Source of the DNA: Sphingomonas sp. G-3-2-10
GTDB taxonomy: Bacteria; Pseudomonadota; Alphaproteobacteria; Sphingomonadales; Sphingomonadaceae
NCBI RefSeq assembly: GCF_012927115.1
Contig: NZ_JABBFY010000001.1
Span: 124,001-188,000, forward strand
Direction: 5' to 3'
DNA: 64,000 nucleotides
Numbering within the stretch: position 1 is the first letter of the stretch; the number at the start of each line of letters is the position of its first letter. Below are positions 40,308-48,340 of this stretch, piece by piece. The notes beneath the pieces were generated by a model. That model worked only from the letters and a program-made list of their open reading frames with translations, searched no databases and was not told the origin of the DNA. The translations under genes were made by a program, and so were the position numbers.

Positions 40308-40874
40308 TCAGCCGTCGAGACTCTGGAGCAGCTTGATCCGCGCGCGGCGAAGGCGCGTTTCGACTGCCTTCTCGCTGATCCTGAGCGCTTCGGCGGTTTC
40401 GGCCTGCGACAGGCCTTCGATGGTGCGCAGAACGATCACTTCCCGGAGCGAAGACGGCAGTTCGCTGATCGCGTGCGACGTCCGCCTCAGGGCGTCACGA
40501 TCGGCGATCTCCACATCATGGCCGGGCCGATCCTCCGCGACGCGTTCGGCGGCATTGTCGATCGGCAGCGCGAACGCGATCAGCCGCCGCACCGCGCGCC
40601 GCCGGCCCCAGTCGCGGCATTTGTTCACGGCGATCGTCGTCAGCCAGGCGCGCATCGAGCGGGCGGGATCGTAGCGCCGCAGCGCCCCGTGCGCGGCCAT
40701 AAAGGTTTCCTGGACAAGATCGAGCGCTTCGTCGGGATCACCGATCGATCCGGCGACGATCCGATAGATCGGGTCGCGATGGCGGCGGAGGATTTCCGCG
40801 AAGGCATTCGTGCGCCCGGCAAGGCTCAGTGCGGCCAGTTCGCCGTCCGAGAGGCTCGCTAGGTCGAGACTCAC
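40308..40874 (-). CDS. ECF RNA polymerase sigma factor
   Basis: This 188-residue protein shows sigma region 2 (DPIYRIVAGSIGDPDEALDL, VQETFMAAHGALRRYDPARS, MRAWLTTIAVNKCRDWGRRR) and region 4 (LPSSLREVIVLRTIEGLSQA, ETAEALRISEKAVETRLRRA). The start is a GTG overlapping the stop of the sensor gene (GTGA at 40874-40871), so the two are translationally coupled. It lies directly upstream of copAB. In the Cnr-type scheme this sigma factor would activate the operon when a periplasmic metal sensor releases it from an anti-sigma factor. Confidence 0.88.
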   Translation of the reverse strand: MSLDLASLSDGELAALSLAGRTNAFAEILRRHRDPIYRIVAGSIGDPDEALDLVQETFMAAHGALRRYDPARSMRAWLTTIAVNKCRDWGRRRAVRRLIAFALPIDNAAERVAEDRPGHDVEIADRDALRRTSHAISELPSSLREVIVLRTIEGLSQAETAEALRISEKAVETRLRRARIKLLQSLDG

Positions 40875-41308
40875 CGGCTTTCTGCGGTCAGCGCCTTCAC
40901 CACCGCCTTGTCGAACCGGGCCGCCTGATCGGGCCGGAGGATCGCGCGCATCGCGAAGACATGCGCGAGAGTCTCCTTCTGCAGTTCGCCCATTGCGACA
41001 TGGATGCGATCGACGGCCTCGCGGACCTGCGGCCCCGCCGAATGTTCGGCCTGGATCGCTGCGGCGAGCCGGGCATTGTCGGCGCGCAACGCCATTTCGA
41101 GCGCCTTCTTGCGCAGCGCGAACTGGCGTTCCAGCTCGTCGAGCTGCGCCTGTTGTTTCACATCGAGATCGAGGCCGTGATGGAGCAGCAGGTGCAGCTC
41201 GGCGTTCGGCTGGTGCGGTGCGGGCAGGAGATAGCGGCCCGTCGCCACGCCGCCGATCGCGGCGACGAACGCGATGAATGCGATCAGCAGGATGCGCCGT
41301 ACGTCCAT
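40871..41308 (-). CDS. Periplasmic heavy-metal sensor (CnrX/Spy-like)
   Basis: This 145-residue protein has one N-terminal membrane helix (LLIAFIAFVAAIGGVATGRY) and a periplasmic helical domain of the metal-resist type. It contains NAELHLLLHHGLDLDVKQQA, with three histidines that could bind metal, and long helices of the Spy/CnrX fold. In CnrYXH-type systems, such a sensor binds metal and signals to an anti-sigma factor. It is overlapped by the sigma gene downstream and by the anti-sigma-like gene upstream (TGATG at 41308), supporting that role. Confidence 0.8.
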   Translation of the reverse strand: MDVRRILLIAFIAFVAAIGGVATGRYLLPAPHQPNAELHLLLHHGLDLDVKQQAQLDELERQFALRKKALEMALRADNARLAAAIQAEHSAGPQVREAVDRIHVAMGELQKETLAHVFAMRAILRPDQAARFDKAVVKALTAESR

Positions 41309-41577
41309 CAGCCGCCGCCCAGCAGCGTCGAGGGCGCCAGTTCCCAGCTGTCGTCGAAGGTCGAGATCTGTTGCGCCTGCGCAGCCGAGGACCAGCCGCC
41401 GGCAACGCCCATCCCGACGGCCAGGACGGCGGCGATCGTGCTCGTCACCGCGAAATTCTCCCGGCGGGGCCGGGGCGCGGAAATCTGGTCCAGCACGGCC
41501 ATCGAAACCGCGTCGAGCCCGGGATGCGGCGGTTGCGCCGCCAGCCGCCCGAGCATGTCATCCAAATCGTCGCGCAT
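41308..41577 (-). CDS. Small membrane protein, probable anti-sigma factor (CnrY-like position)
   Basis: This 89-residue protein has a short cytoplasmic N-terminal part (MRDDLDDMLGRLAAQPPHPG), one membrane helix (NFAVTSTIAAVLAVGMGVAG) and a short periplasmic tail. CnrY-type anti-sigma factors share this size and layout. The call rests on position: it is first in the Y-X-sigma order, with overlapping start and stop codons. The ATG at 41577 is chosen; a longer reading to 41631 lacks a ribosome site. Confidence 0.6.
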   Translation of the reverse strand: MRDDLDDMLGRLAAQPPHPGLDAVSMAVLDQISAPRPRRENFAVTSTIAAVLAVGMGVAGGWSSAAQAQQISTFDDSWELAPSTLLGGG

Positions 41578-41760
41578 ATCCTGATCTCTATCCTCACCCG
41601 GTATTACGCGGTTTCCGCGCTTTCCCCTCATCGCGCATTGGCTGCGCCTTTGGGGGTGAGCGTCACCGTCGCGCCTGCCTGCAAGGAGGCGCCAGAGGCC
41701 GTCATCATGTCAAGCCCCGTGGCGCAGGGTGAGGTGCGCCCGAACGCGGGAAGGCGCGGG

Positions 41761-42132
41761 TCAGCGAACCTTGAATTCGTAGCTGCCCTCGATCCGCTGG
41801 GTGTCGGCCGAGGCGACCTTGTAGGTGACCTTGTAGGTGCCGGGCACGAGCGGACGGGCGAAGGTGAGGACAAGGCTCTTGCCGTCGGGGCCGATCGCGG
41901 CGCGGCTCTGGATCGGCATCGGCGGATGATCGGCCATGCCCGGCATCCCGGTCATCACCACCTGCGCGGTGGAGAGGCGAGCGACGAGGCGTTCGGAAAA
42001 GGAAAGCTGCACCTTCGCCGTCGGCTTCACGGTTGCGTTGGCGGCCGGGGTCGCCGCGACCAGCCTGGGCTGGGCCGCTGCCGGAGCAACGATGACGATG
42101 GCGGCGGCGAGGGCGGAAATGAGGGAACGCAT
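41761..42132 (-). CDS. copC: Copper-binding periplasmic protein CopC
   Basis: This 123-residue protein has a signal peptide (ends APAAAQP) and the CopC beta-sandwich marks. LVAATPAANATVKPTAKVQL and SFSERLVARLSTAQVVMTG are followed by the ending PGTYKVTYKVASADTQRIEG with YEFKV. The N-terminal histidine usually found at the mature start (H-A) is replaced here, while Met and His residues remain in GMPGMADHPPM. GGAGACA precedes the ATG. It carries copper in the periplasm. No copD gene follows, and it is transcribed toward the sigma/anti-sigma set. Confidence 0.85.
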   Translation of the reverse strand: MRSLISALAAAIVIVAPAAAQPRLVAATPAANATVKPTAKVQLSFSERLVARLSTAQVVMTGMPGMADHPPMPIQSRAAIGPDGKSLVLTFARPLVPGTYKVTYKVASADTQRIEGSYEFKVR

Positions 42133-42193
42133 CGAAAGAATGTCTCCATGAAGCGGCGCGATCGCCGACATTCTCAATTACGCATTCGTGTCG

Positions 42194-42727
42194 CTATCCC
42201 CTCATCCCCGGCAAGAATCGCGGATGCAGCGCTCGGCCCAAGGCTATGCGGCGGGCGATCGCCAGCCCGCGCATCAGAGCTTTGGCCGCCGCGATCGTGG
42301 CGGCGAGATATTCCTCGACGACCAGTCTCAGTTCGGGCGCGCGCTCGGGCCACAGATTGGCGCCGTGCATGGGCCAGCCGGCGGCGACGCGGGGATCTTC
42401 CGGGCCAAGCTCCTCCCCGAGATAGAGGCCCTCCTTGCGATCCGGCAGTCCCGACGTCAGCTCGCCGCCCAGCGGGAACCATCCCCGCTACGCGATGCCG
42501 CCCTTGCCCATCGCGATGGCGGCCTTTTCGGCTTCGGGCAGCGCGAAGAAGCGATGCGATGCCGCTTCGAGCCGGTCGAACAGCGCGTCGTCGATCCCGT
42601 GGCCTTCGGCATAGAAGAAGCCATATTCGCGACAGGCGGCATCGAGCGCGCCAGCCGCCCGCGCTACGTCGGCGGGGGAGTCCATTGTGCGCAGCGCGGA
42701 GATGTCGATTGCGGGAAGCGTCGGCAT
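42194..42727 (-). pseudogene. 2-oxoglutarate/Fe(II) dioxygenase (isopenicillin-N-synthase type), broken
   Basis: The N-terminal 79 codons (PTLPAIDISALRTMDSPADV, ACREYGFFYAEGHGIDDALF) match the start of IPNS-like dioxygenases. An in-frame TAG at 42488-42490 interrupts the frame where the family has a tryptophan (GGxAWRG). Beyond the stop the same frame continues with [37 protein letters not shown] and the downstream family sequence to about 42240. It then ends at 42194 without the HxD...H iron-binding core. The gene is thus broken by a TGG-to-TAG change and lacks its C-terminal half. Confidence 0.8.
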
Positions 42728-42845
42728 TGCACGGGCCTCATTTAGCGAGCGGGAGAAAATCCTATCGTCTGAATGGGAATTTTATACCAGACCGGGACCC
42801 TTTCGGTCGATCCGGCATTTTGATTCCGCAGCAAGGAGAGGCCGG

Positions 42846-43010
42846 ATGGAGCGCGGTAGTGATTGGGCCTGCTTTACGCAGCAGGCGCGTTTCCAGCGCG
42901 AGAGAGCGCGAATGTCCGGCGACGGGCGCGCCGCGCTGGCCTGTCTGCGCATGGCGGAGCTGTTCGAGGATCTGGCCGCCCGGGCGAAGCATCTGCGCGG
43001 GCGGAGCTGA
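42846..43010 (+). CDS. Small basic protein, 54 residues
   Basis: This 54-residue protein (MERGSDWACFTQQARFQRER...) is mostly helical and charged. AAGGAGAGG lies at the ideal distance before the ATG at 42846, which makes the short gene credible. I do not recognise it. It is divergent from the dioxygenase pseudogene and converges with trxC. Confidence 0.5.
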   Translation: MERGSDWACFTQQARFQRERARMSGDGRAALACLRMAELFEDLAARAKHLRGRS

Positions 43011-43019
43011 CGGACCGCG

Positions 43020-43469
43020 TCAGGCCTGGCGCAGCGCCTGATCGATCCACTGGACGATCGCCGAAGTCGGCATCGCGCCCGACGTGCGAGCGACTTCGCG
43101 GCCCTTATGGAACGTGATCATGCAGGGAATGCCCTGAATGCCGTAGCGCGCGGCGATGCCCGGCTCGGCTTCGGTATCGAGCTTGGCCAGCCGCACCTTC
43201 GGCTCCAGCTTCGCCGCCGCCGCCGCGAAGTTCGGCGCCATCGTCCGGCACGGACCGCACCATGCCGCCCAGAAATCGATCACGACGGGCAGGTCGCCTT
43301 TCACCACATGCCGGTCGAAACTGGCGGCGCTGAGATCGATCGCCTTGCCGGGGAAGAGCGGGTTGCCGCAGGTGCCGCATTTCGGTTGCTGGTCCAGCCG
43401 CGCGCGCGGCACGCGATTGAGCGCGCCATCGGTGGGGCAGACGACGATCAGCGTCTCGGGTTCGGCCAC
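43020..43469 (-). CDS. trxC: Thioredoxin 2 (TrxC)
   Basis: This 149-residue protein has a short N-terminal zinc-ribbon-like part (VCPTDGALNRVPRARLDQQP, then KCGTCGNPLFPG) and a thioredoxin domain with the active site FWAAWCGPCRTMAP. The cis-proline IPCMITFHKG follows near residue 115. TrxC reduces disulfides and is induced by oxidants. In E. coli TrxC, both halves of the ribbon are CxxC; here the first reads CPTD, so one zinc ligand is missing and zinc binding may be altered. A cysteine beside the cis-proline (IPCM) is also unusual. Confidence 0.92.
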   Translation of the reverse strand: MAEPETLIVVCPTDGALNRVPRARLDQQPKCGTCGNPLFPGKAIDLSAASFDRHVVKGDLPVVIDFWAAWCGPCRTMAPNFAAAAAKLEPKVRLAKLDTEAEPGIAARYGIQGIPCMITFHKGREVARTSGAMPTSAIVQWIDQALRQA

Positions 43470-43557
43470 GCATTCCTCCTTCGATCCCGCGAATACGCCC
43501 GCGCGAAATTACCGTTCCCGGCTATCCAGAATCGCGCCGCTGCACTAGTCAGTCTTC

Positions 43558-45087
43558 ATGGCTCGCAAGCGCAGGATATTGGTGGTTGGCGGGGGCACCG
43601 CGGGGTGGCTGACCGCAGCCTATCTTGCGCGGTCTGGAGCGGATCATCTCCAGATCACCTTGCTGGAATCGCCTGAGATCGGGATCATCGGCGTGGGCGA
43701 GGGGACCTTCCCCACGATCCGCCGCACGCTGCAATATCTCGGCATCGACGAAGCCAATTTCATCCGCGAAACCTCGGCCACGTTCAAGCAGGGCATCCGC
43801 TTCAACGACTGGACCGAAACCCCGGCCGATGGCCGCCACAGCCATTATTTCCACCCGTTCGAAGCGCCCTTCTACACCGAAGAAGCCAGCCTGGTTTCCT
43901 ATTGGCTGCTGCAGGACGAAGCGACGCGCCCGCCCTTTGCCGAAGCGGTGACGATCCAGAACCGGGTCGCCGAGGCGCGCCGTGCGCCGAAGCGGCCGCA
44001 CGAGGGCGAATTCTCCGGGCCGCTCAATTACGCCTATCATTTCGACGCGACCCGGTTGGCGCAGGTGCTGTCCGATCGCGCGCGGGTGCTGGGCGTCGAG
44101 CATAAGGTCGGGATGCTCACCGATGTCGTGCTCGATGAGCGCGGGGCGATCGACCATGTCGTCACGCGCGAACATGGCGATCTGACCGCCGATCTGTACA
44201 TCGACTGCACCGGTTTCCGCGCAGAACTGATCGGCAAGGCGCTGGACGTGCCGTTCAAATCGGTGCGCGACCAGCTGTTCACCAATCGCGCGCTGGCCTG
44301 CAAGATCCCCTATGATCGCGCCGACGCGCCGCTGGAGAGCTATACCATCGCCGCCGCGCACGAAGCGGGCTGGACCTGGGACATCGGGCTGAAGGGGGCG
44401 CGCGGGATCGGCTGCGTCTATTCGAGCGACCATCTTAGCGACGATCGCGCCGAGGAAATCCTGCGCGGCTATATTGGGCGGGGCATCGGCAAGGCGGACA
44501 TCAGCCCGCGGCTGATCCCGTTCGAGGCCGGCTATCGCGAGCGGCAATGGGTGAAGAACTGCGTCGCGGTGGGGCTGTCGGCGGGATTCCTCGAGCCGCT
44601 GGAATCCACCGGCGTGGTGATGATCGAAGCCGCGATCGGAATGATCGCCGAGCTGCTGCCCGCAGGCGGTCCGGTCGATGCGCCGGCGCGGCGCTTCAAC
44701 CAGCTGATGATCGCGCGCTATGACAATATCGTCGATTTCCTGAAGCTGCATTACTGCCTCAGCAACCGCACCGAACCCTTCTGGCGCGACAATGCCGATC
44801 CGGCGTCGATCTCGGATCGGTTGCAGGACCTGCTCGACCAGTGGCGTTATCGCCCGCCGAGCCGGTTCGACTTCATCCTCGATCTCGAGAGCTTCGCCTT
44901 CTTCAACTATCAGTACATCCTGTACGGCATGGGCTTCAAAACCGACCTCGCGCCGGTGCGCGAGGATTTCCCGAACGTGCGCGGTGCGGATCGCATTTTC
45001 GCGAAGATCCGCGGCTTTGGCGAAAGCGCCACGCGCGACCTGCCATCGCACCGCGCGCTGATCGAGGAAATCAACGCGGCGGCCTGA
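43558..45087 (+). CDS. FAD-dependent tryptophan-halogenase-like protein
   Basis: This 509-residue protein has the FAD motif GGGTAGW at residues 11-17. The conserved lysine (about residue 77, in TFKQGIRFNDW) corresponds to the lysine that carries hypohalous acid in flavin halogenases. GWTWDIGL near 271 resembles the WxWxIP motif but has Gly instead of Pro. The rest (GVGEGTFPTIRRTLQYLGID, SAGFLEPLESTGVVMIEAA) is typical of the TonB-receptor-associated tryptophan halogenase group. The substrate is unknown. It faces the dehalogenase-like gene with stops 1 nt apart and is divergent from trxC. Confidence 0.88.
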   Translation: MARKRRILVVGGGTAGWLTAAYLARSGADHLQITLLESPEIGIIGVGEGTFPTIRRTLQYLGIDEANFIRETSATFKQGIRFNDWTETPADGRHSHYFHPFEAPFYTEEASLVSYWLLQDEATRPPFAEAVTIQNRVAEARRAPKRPHEGEFSGPLNYAYHFDATRLAQVLSDRARVLGVEHKVGMLTDVVLDERGAIDHVVTREHGDLTADLYIDCTGFRAELIGKALDVPFKSVRDQLFTNRALACKIPYDRADAPLESYTIAAAHEAGWTWDIGLKGARGIGCVYSSDHLSDDRAEEILRGYIGRGIGKADISPRLIPFEAGYRERQWVKNCVAVGLSAGFLEPLESTGVVMIEAAIGMIAELLPAGGPVDAPARRFNQLMIARYDNIVDFLKLHYCLSNRTEPFWRDNADPASISDRLQDLLDQWRYRPPSRFDFILDLESFAFFNYQYILYGMGFKTDLAPVREDFPNVRGADRIFAKIRGFGESATRDLPSHRALIEEINAAA

Positions 45088-46068
45088 TTACCCCGCCGCC
45101 TCGCGCCGCCGCGCCAGCTTCACCAGCAGATTGTCCGCCACGCCCGGCCGCGACCAGGGGCACACCGCGATGCACACCGCGCAGCCTGCATTCTCGGCGA
45201 AGTACGGAATGCACTTGTCGAAATCGGTGTACCAGCGCTCGACCCCGCGCACCCAATGCTTTTCGTGGGTGATCGCATCGGGCGGGCAGGCATCGGCGCA
45301 CACCCGGCAATTGGCGCAGAAGTCGTCCGCACCGAACGGCTTCGCCCGGTCGAAATCGAGCGGCATATCGGTCGTGACGCCTGCAAGCCGCAGGTTCGAT
45401 CCGTAGGTCGAATTGATCAGCGAACCATGCTTGCCCAGCTCGCCCATCCCCGCGTCGATCGCGGCGGGGATCAGCAACAGCGACGAGGCGCGCGGGCCGG
45501 GAAAGGCGTGCGCGGAAAAGCCCTGCCGCCGGATCCAGTTGGCCAGCGCGAACGCGGCGCGGGTGCCACGGGCATATTGCCGCCCGACCTCGGCGATGCA
45601 GGCGCCATTCTCCGCCGTGCTCGGGGCCTGTTTCAGCTGGTCGTAATCGTGCGGGAAGCCGAGCAGGATCACATTGGGATCTTCGATCGAATAGCCTTGG
45701 ACGATGTAATGCTCCTTCACCATCGTCGCGCCGAACAGATCGGATTCGTTCGCCAGCGCGAAGTCGCGCGCGCGATCGGTCCATTCGGTGGCGGTCAGCA
45801 CTTCAGGGTCCGGATGGATCGGCTCCAGCGGGGGATGGTCATAGGCCGCGGCGAATGCCTCAAGCGCTTCCGGACTCTCCCGGCACGATGCCCCCGCCAT
45901 CTGCTGCACCGCGCCGAACGGATGCTGTTCGGGCGGATGCCAGAACATCGGCGAGGCGCGGCGGAAGTCGCGCTCGCCAAGGCCGTTGATCCGGTTGCCC
46001 GAGGCCCCCGGCGGCATCGCCGCGAGGAATTCGGCCGAAGGCGTATAGGTCTTGGGCGCGCGAGCCAT
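45088..46068 (-). CDS. Reductive-dehalogenase-like Fe-S protein
   Basis: This 326-residue protein resembles the catalytic half of reductive dehalogenases. AAIDAGMGELGKHGSLINST, then YGSNLRLAGVTTDMPLDFDR, are the family signature. Two 4Fe-4S clusters follow (FCANCRVCADACPPDAI and CAVCIAVCPWSRPG). The Tat signal and N-terminal extension of respiratory enzymes are absent, so it should be cytoplasmic. Queuosine reductases share the Fe-S part but not the signature. The ATG at 46068 has GGAGGG upstream. It is the last gene of a minus-strand group with a TonB receptor (13 nt upstream), porin and antiporter. Corrinoid binding is expected, not seen. Confidence 0.7.
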   Translation of the reverse strand: MARAPKTYTPSAEFLAAMPPGASGNRINGLGERDFRRASPMFWHPPEQHPFGAVQQMAGASCRESPEALEAFAAAYDHPPLEPIHPDPEVLTATEWTDRARDFALANESDLFGATMVKEHYIVQGYSIEDPNVILLGFPHDYDQLKQAPSTAENGACIAEVGRQYARGTRAAFALANWIRRQGFSAHAFPGPRASSLLLIPAAIDAGMGELGKHGSLINSTYGSNLRLAGVTTDMPLDFDRAKPFGADDFCANCRVCADACPPDAITHEKHWVRGVERWYTDFDKCIPYFAENAGCAVCIAVCPWSRPGVADNLLVKLARRREAAG

Positions 46069-46081
46069 GCGATCCTCCCTC

Positions 46082-48292
46082 CTAGAAGCTGTACGACAGA
46101 CGCACCCCGAACTGGCGCGGCGGCAGGGGGGCGACGAACACATCGCCGCCGATCAGCGGATCGCTCGACGGGAAAGCATAGTCGAAGCTGTCGAGCAGAT
46201 TGTTGACGTAAGCCGTCACGCGCAGATCGCCCGAGACCCATGAGGCGCTCAGATTGATCCGGTCGTATCCCGGCGCGGTCAGCTGGTCGCCCGATCGCGA
46301 GACGCGGGTATTGTCCTGGATGATGATCGCATCGACATAGCGATACTCGCCGGACAGCTCGATCCTGTCGCCGTCCGCCAGCGGGATGCCATAGGTCGCG
46401 GCGAGCGACACCGTGGTCTCCGGCACATTCTCGAACGGCGTGCCCGACAGGTTGGTCTTGTCTGTCGCGGTGAAAACGCGGGTGAAATTGTCGAAGCGCG
46501 ACCGCGAATAGGAGACTGCGCCATTGACCTCGAGGTTCGGCACGGGGCGCAGCTTCAGCTCGGCTTCGAAGCCATCGACATGGCTGTTCGCGGCATTGTC
46601 GACCACGCTCACCGGGGTCGGCCCACCGCCCGGATCGGGGACGACGTTGAGCAACTGTTGATTGCGGATCTCGATATGATAGAGCGCGGCGTTGAAGGTC
46701 ACGCCACGGCCCAACGTGGACTTCACGCCGATCTCGTAATTCTCCGAACTCTCGTCGTTGAAGGGGAGGTTGCCTGCGGCATTGCCGGGAAAGCGGTTGA
46801 TCCCGCCGGCTTTCCAGCCCTCGGCATAGGTGGCGTAGAACAACAGGCCCGGCGCCGCCTTGTACGACAGCGATCCCATCCACGAGAAATTGTCGAATTC
46901 GGCGCGGGCGTTGCGCACCACGGTCTGGACCGAGTTGAGCGGCGGGCCGAAGCGCTGGCCGCGATCGCCGGTGCCGGCCACTTCCTCATGCGACCAGCGG
47001 CCGCCCATCGCGATCTCGATCGCATCGACCGGCCGGAACGCGACTTGCCCGAACGCGGCATAGCCGTTCCGGTCGTCGCGATAATCCTCGTAGATGTAGA
47101 GCGCGGCGGGGAAGGGGACGGTGCCCGGACCCACGCGGCGCTGGCGCTGCTGATCCTGCCGCTGGTCGAAATAATAGCCGCCGGCCAGCCAGTTGAACGC
47201 GCCCATATCGCCGGTCAGCCGCACTTCCTGACTGATGAAGCGCTGCTGGATGCCGACATCGAGCGTCGCGCCCTTGAAGGTCTGCGGCGTGGGCGCGACC
47301 GGGAGCAGGGCGGGCAGGGTGGTTTCGTTCTGGACGCTGATCCGGCTGTCCATGTCGGTGAACACGTCCGATTCCGAATAGCGATAGCCGCTGATCGACG
47401 TCAGCGTGATCCGGTCGCTCAGCCGGGCGGTGACGTTCAGCTGGATGCCGTGATTGCCCTTGTGATCGGGCGCGTCCTGATCGACCACGCTCTCGTAGCG
47501 TCTGGTCGAAAGCCGCACGCCACGGATCGCTTCGTTATAGTCGCGGTTGGTCAGGTCGCCGATCAGCATCACGTCCAGCGCATCGCTCGGCGCCCAGCGC
47601 AGCGTGCCGCGCACCGCATATTGCTCGTACCAGTCCTGCTTCCCGCCCAGCACGACATTGCGGATATAGCCGTCGCCCCGGCTGAAATCGGCGCTGACCC
47701 CGGCATAGAGTTTCCCGCCCAGCGGCCCGCTCAGTGAAGCCTGACCCCGGAAGGTGCCTTGTTCGGCAACGTCGAAGCGGATGCGTCCGCGCAGATCCGC
47801 ACCCGGCTTGCGCGTGATCAGGCTGATCGCGCCGCCCTGCGTATTGCGCCCGAACAAGGTGCCCTGCGGTCCGCGCAGCACTTCCACCCGCTCCAGATCG
47901 AGGAATGCGGAATCGAAGCCGAGCTGCGGCACGTACATGCCGTCGAGGAACACGCCCACCGCCGGCTCAAGTCCCGCATTGAACCCGACGCCGCGCATGG
48001 TGAGATAAGCGAAGTCGGACGAATTGTTGACGCTGCCCGGCGCGGAGAACAGTCCCGGCACTTCGGCGAACAGCCCGTTCACGTCCTGCGTATTGCGCCG
48101 TTCCAGATCGTCGTCAGTGACCGCGCTGACCGAGAGGGGCACGTCCTGCAGCGTCTCGGCCCGTTTTCTCGCGGTGACGACGATCTCGTCGCCGCTCTCG
48201 CTCGCGACTTCCTGTGCGGCGGCCGGCGTGGCGACGATCGCCGCACAGGCCAGCAACGTTGCCCGCATGTGCAGGCGCTTGAATCCGGTCAT
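46082..48292 (-). CDS. TonB-dependent receptor upstream of the dehalogenase-like gene
   Basis: This 736-residue receptor has a signal peptide (…ATPAAAQ, residue 27) and a TonB-box-like DEIVVTARK. The plug contains LTMRGVGFNAGLEPAVGVFL and VEVLRGPQGTLFGRNTQGGA, and the barrel ends in RQFGVRLSYSF. GGGGGAG lies before the ATG. The dehalogenase-like gene starts 13 nt after its stop, so the two are co-transcribed. It may take up a halogenated compound, or a corrinoid cofactor; the sequence alone cannot decide. Confidence 0.93.
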   Translation of the reverse strand: MTGFKRLHMRATLLACAAIVATPAAAQEVASESGDEIVVTARKRAETLQDVPLSVSAVTDDDLERRNTQDVNGLFAEVPGLFSAPGSVNNSSDFAYLTMRGVGFNAGLEPAVGVFLDGMYVPQLGFDSAFLDLERVEVLRGPQGTLFGRNTQGGAISLITRKPGADLRGRIRFDVAEQGTFRGQASLSGPLGGKLYAGVSADFSRGDGYIRNVVLGGKQDWYEQYAVRGTLRWAPSDALDVMLIGDLTNRDYNEAIRGVRLSTRRYESVVDQDAPDHKGNHGIQLNVTARLSDRITLTSISGYRYSESDVFTDMDSRISVQNETTLPALLPVAPTPQTFKGATLDVGIQQRFISQEVRLTGDMGAFNWLAGGYYFDQRQDQQRQRRVGPGTVPFPAALYIYEDYRDDRNGYAAFGQVAFRPVDAIEIAMGGRWSHEEVAGTGDRGQRFGPPLNSVQTVVRNARAEFDNFSWMGSLSYKAAPGLLFYATYAEGWKAGGINRFPGNAAGNLPFNDESSENYEIGVKSTLGRGVTFNAALYHIEIRNQQLLNVVPDPGGGPTPVSVVDNAANSHVDGFEAELKLRPVPNLEVNGAVSYSRSRFDNFTRVFTATDKTNLSGTPFENVPETTVSLAATYGIPLADGDRIELSGEYRYVDAIIIQDNTRVSRSGDQLTAPGYDRINLSASWVSGDLRVTAYVNNLLDSFDYAFPSSDPLIGGDVFVAPLPPRQFGVRLSYSF

Positions 48293-48340
48293 CGATGCTC
48301 CCCCAATTCTATCTCGTTGAATGTGTCGCCGGACGGCGGG

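Noticed and set aside
38308-40674. Plus-strand open frame of 788 codons opposite copA/copB
   Set aside because: It is antisense to copA, whose copper motifs are unmistakable; the frame itself has none.
41278-43041. Plus-strand open frame of 587 codons across copC, the pseudogene and the small basic gene
   Set aside because: It crosses several real genes on both strands and lacks any domain.
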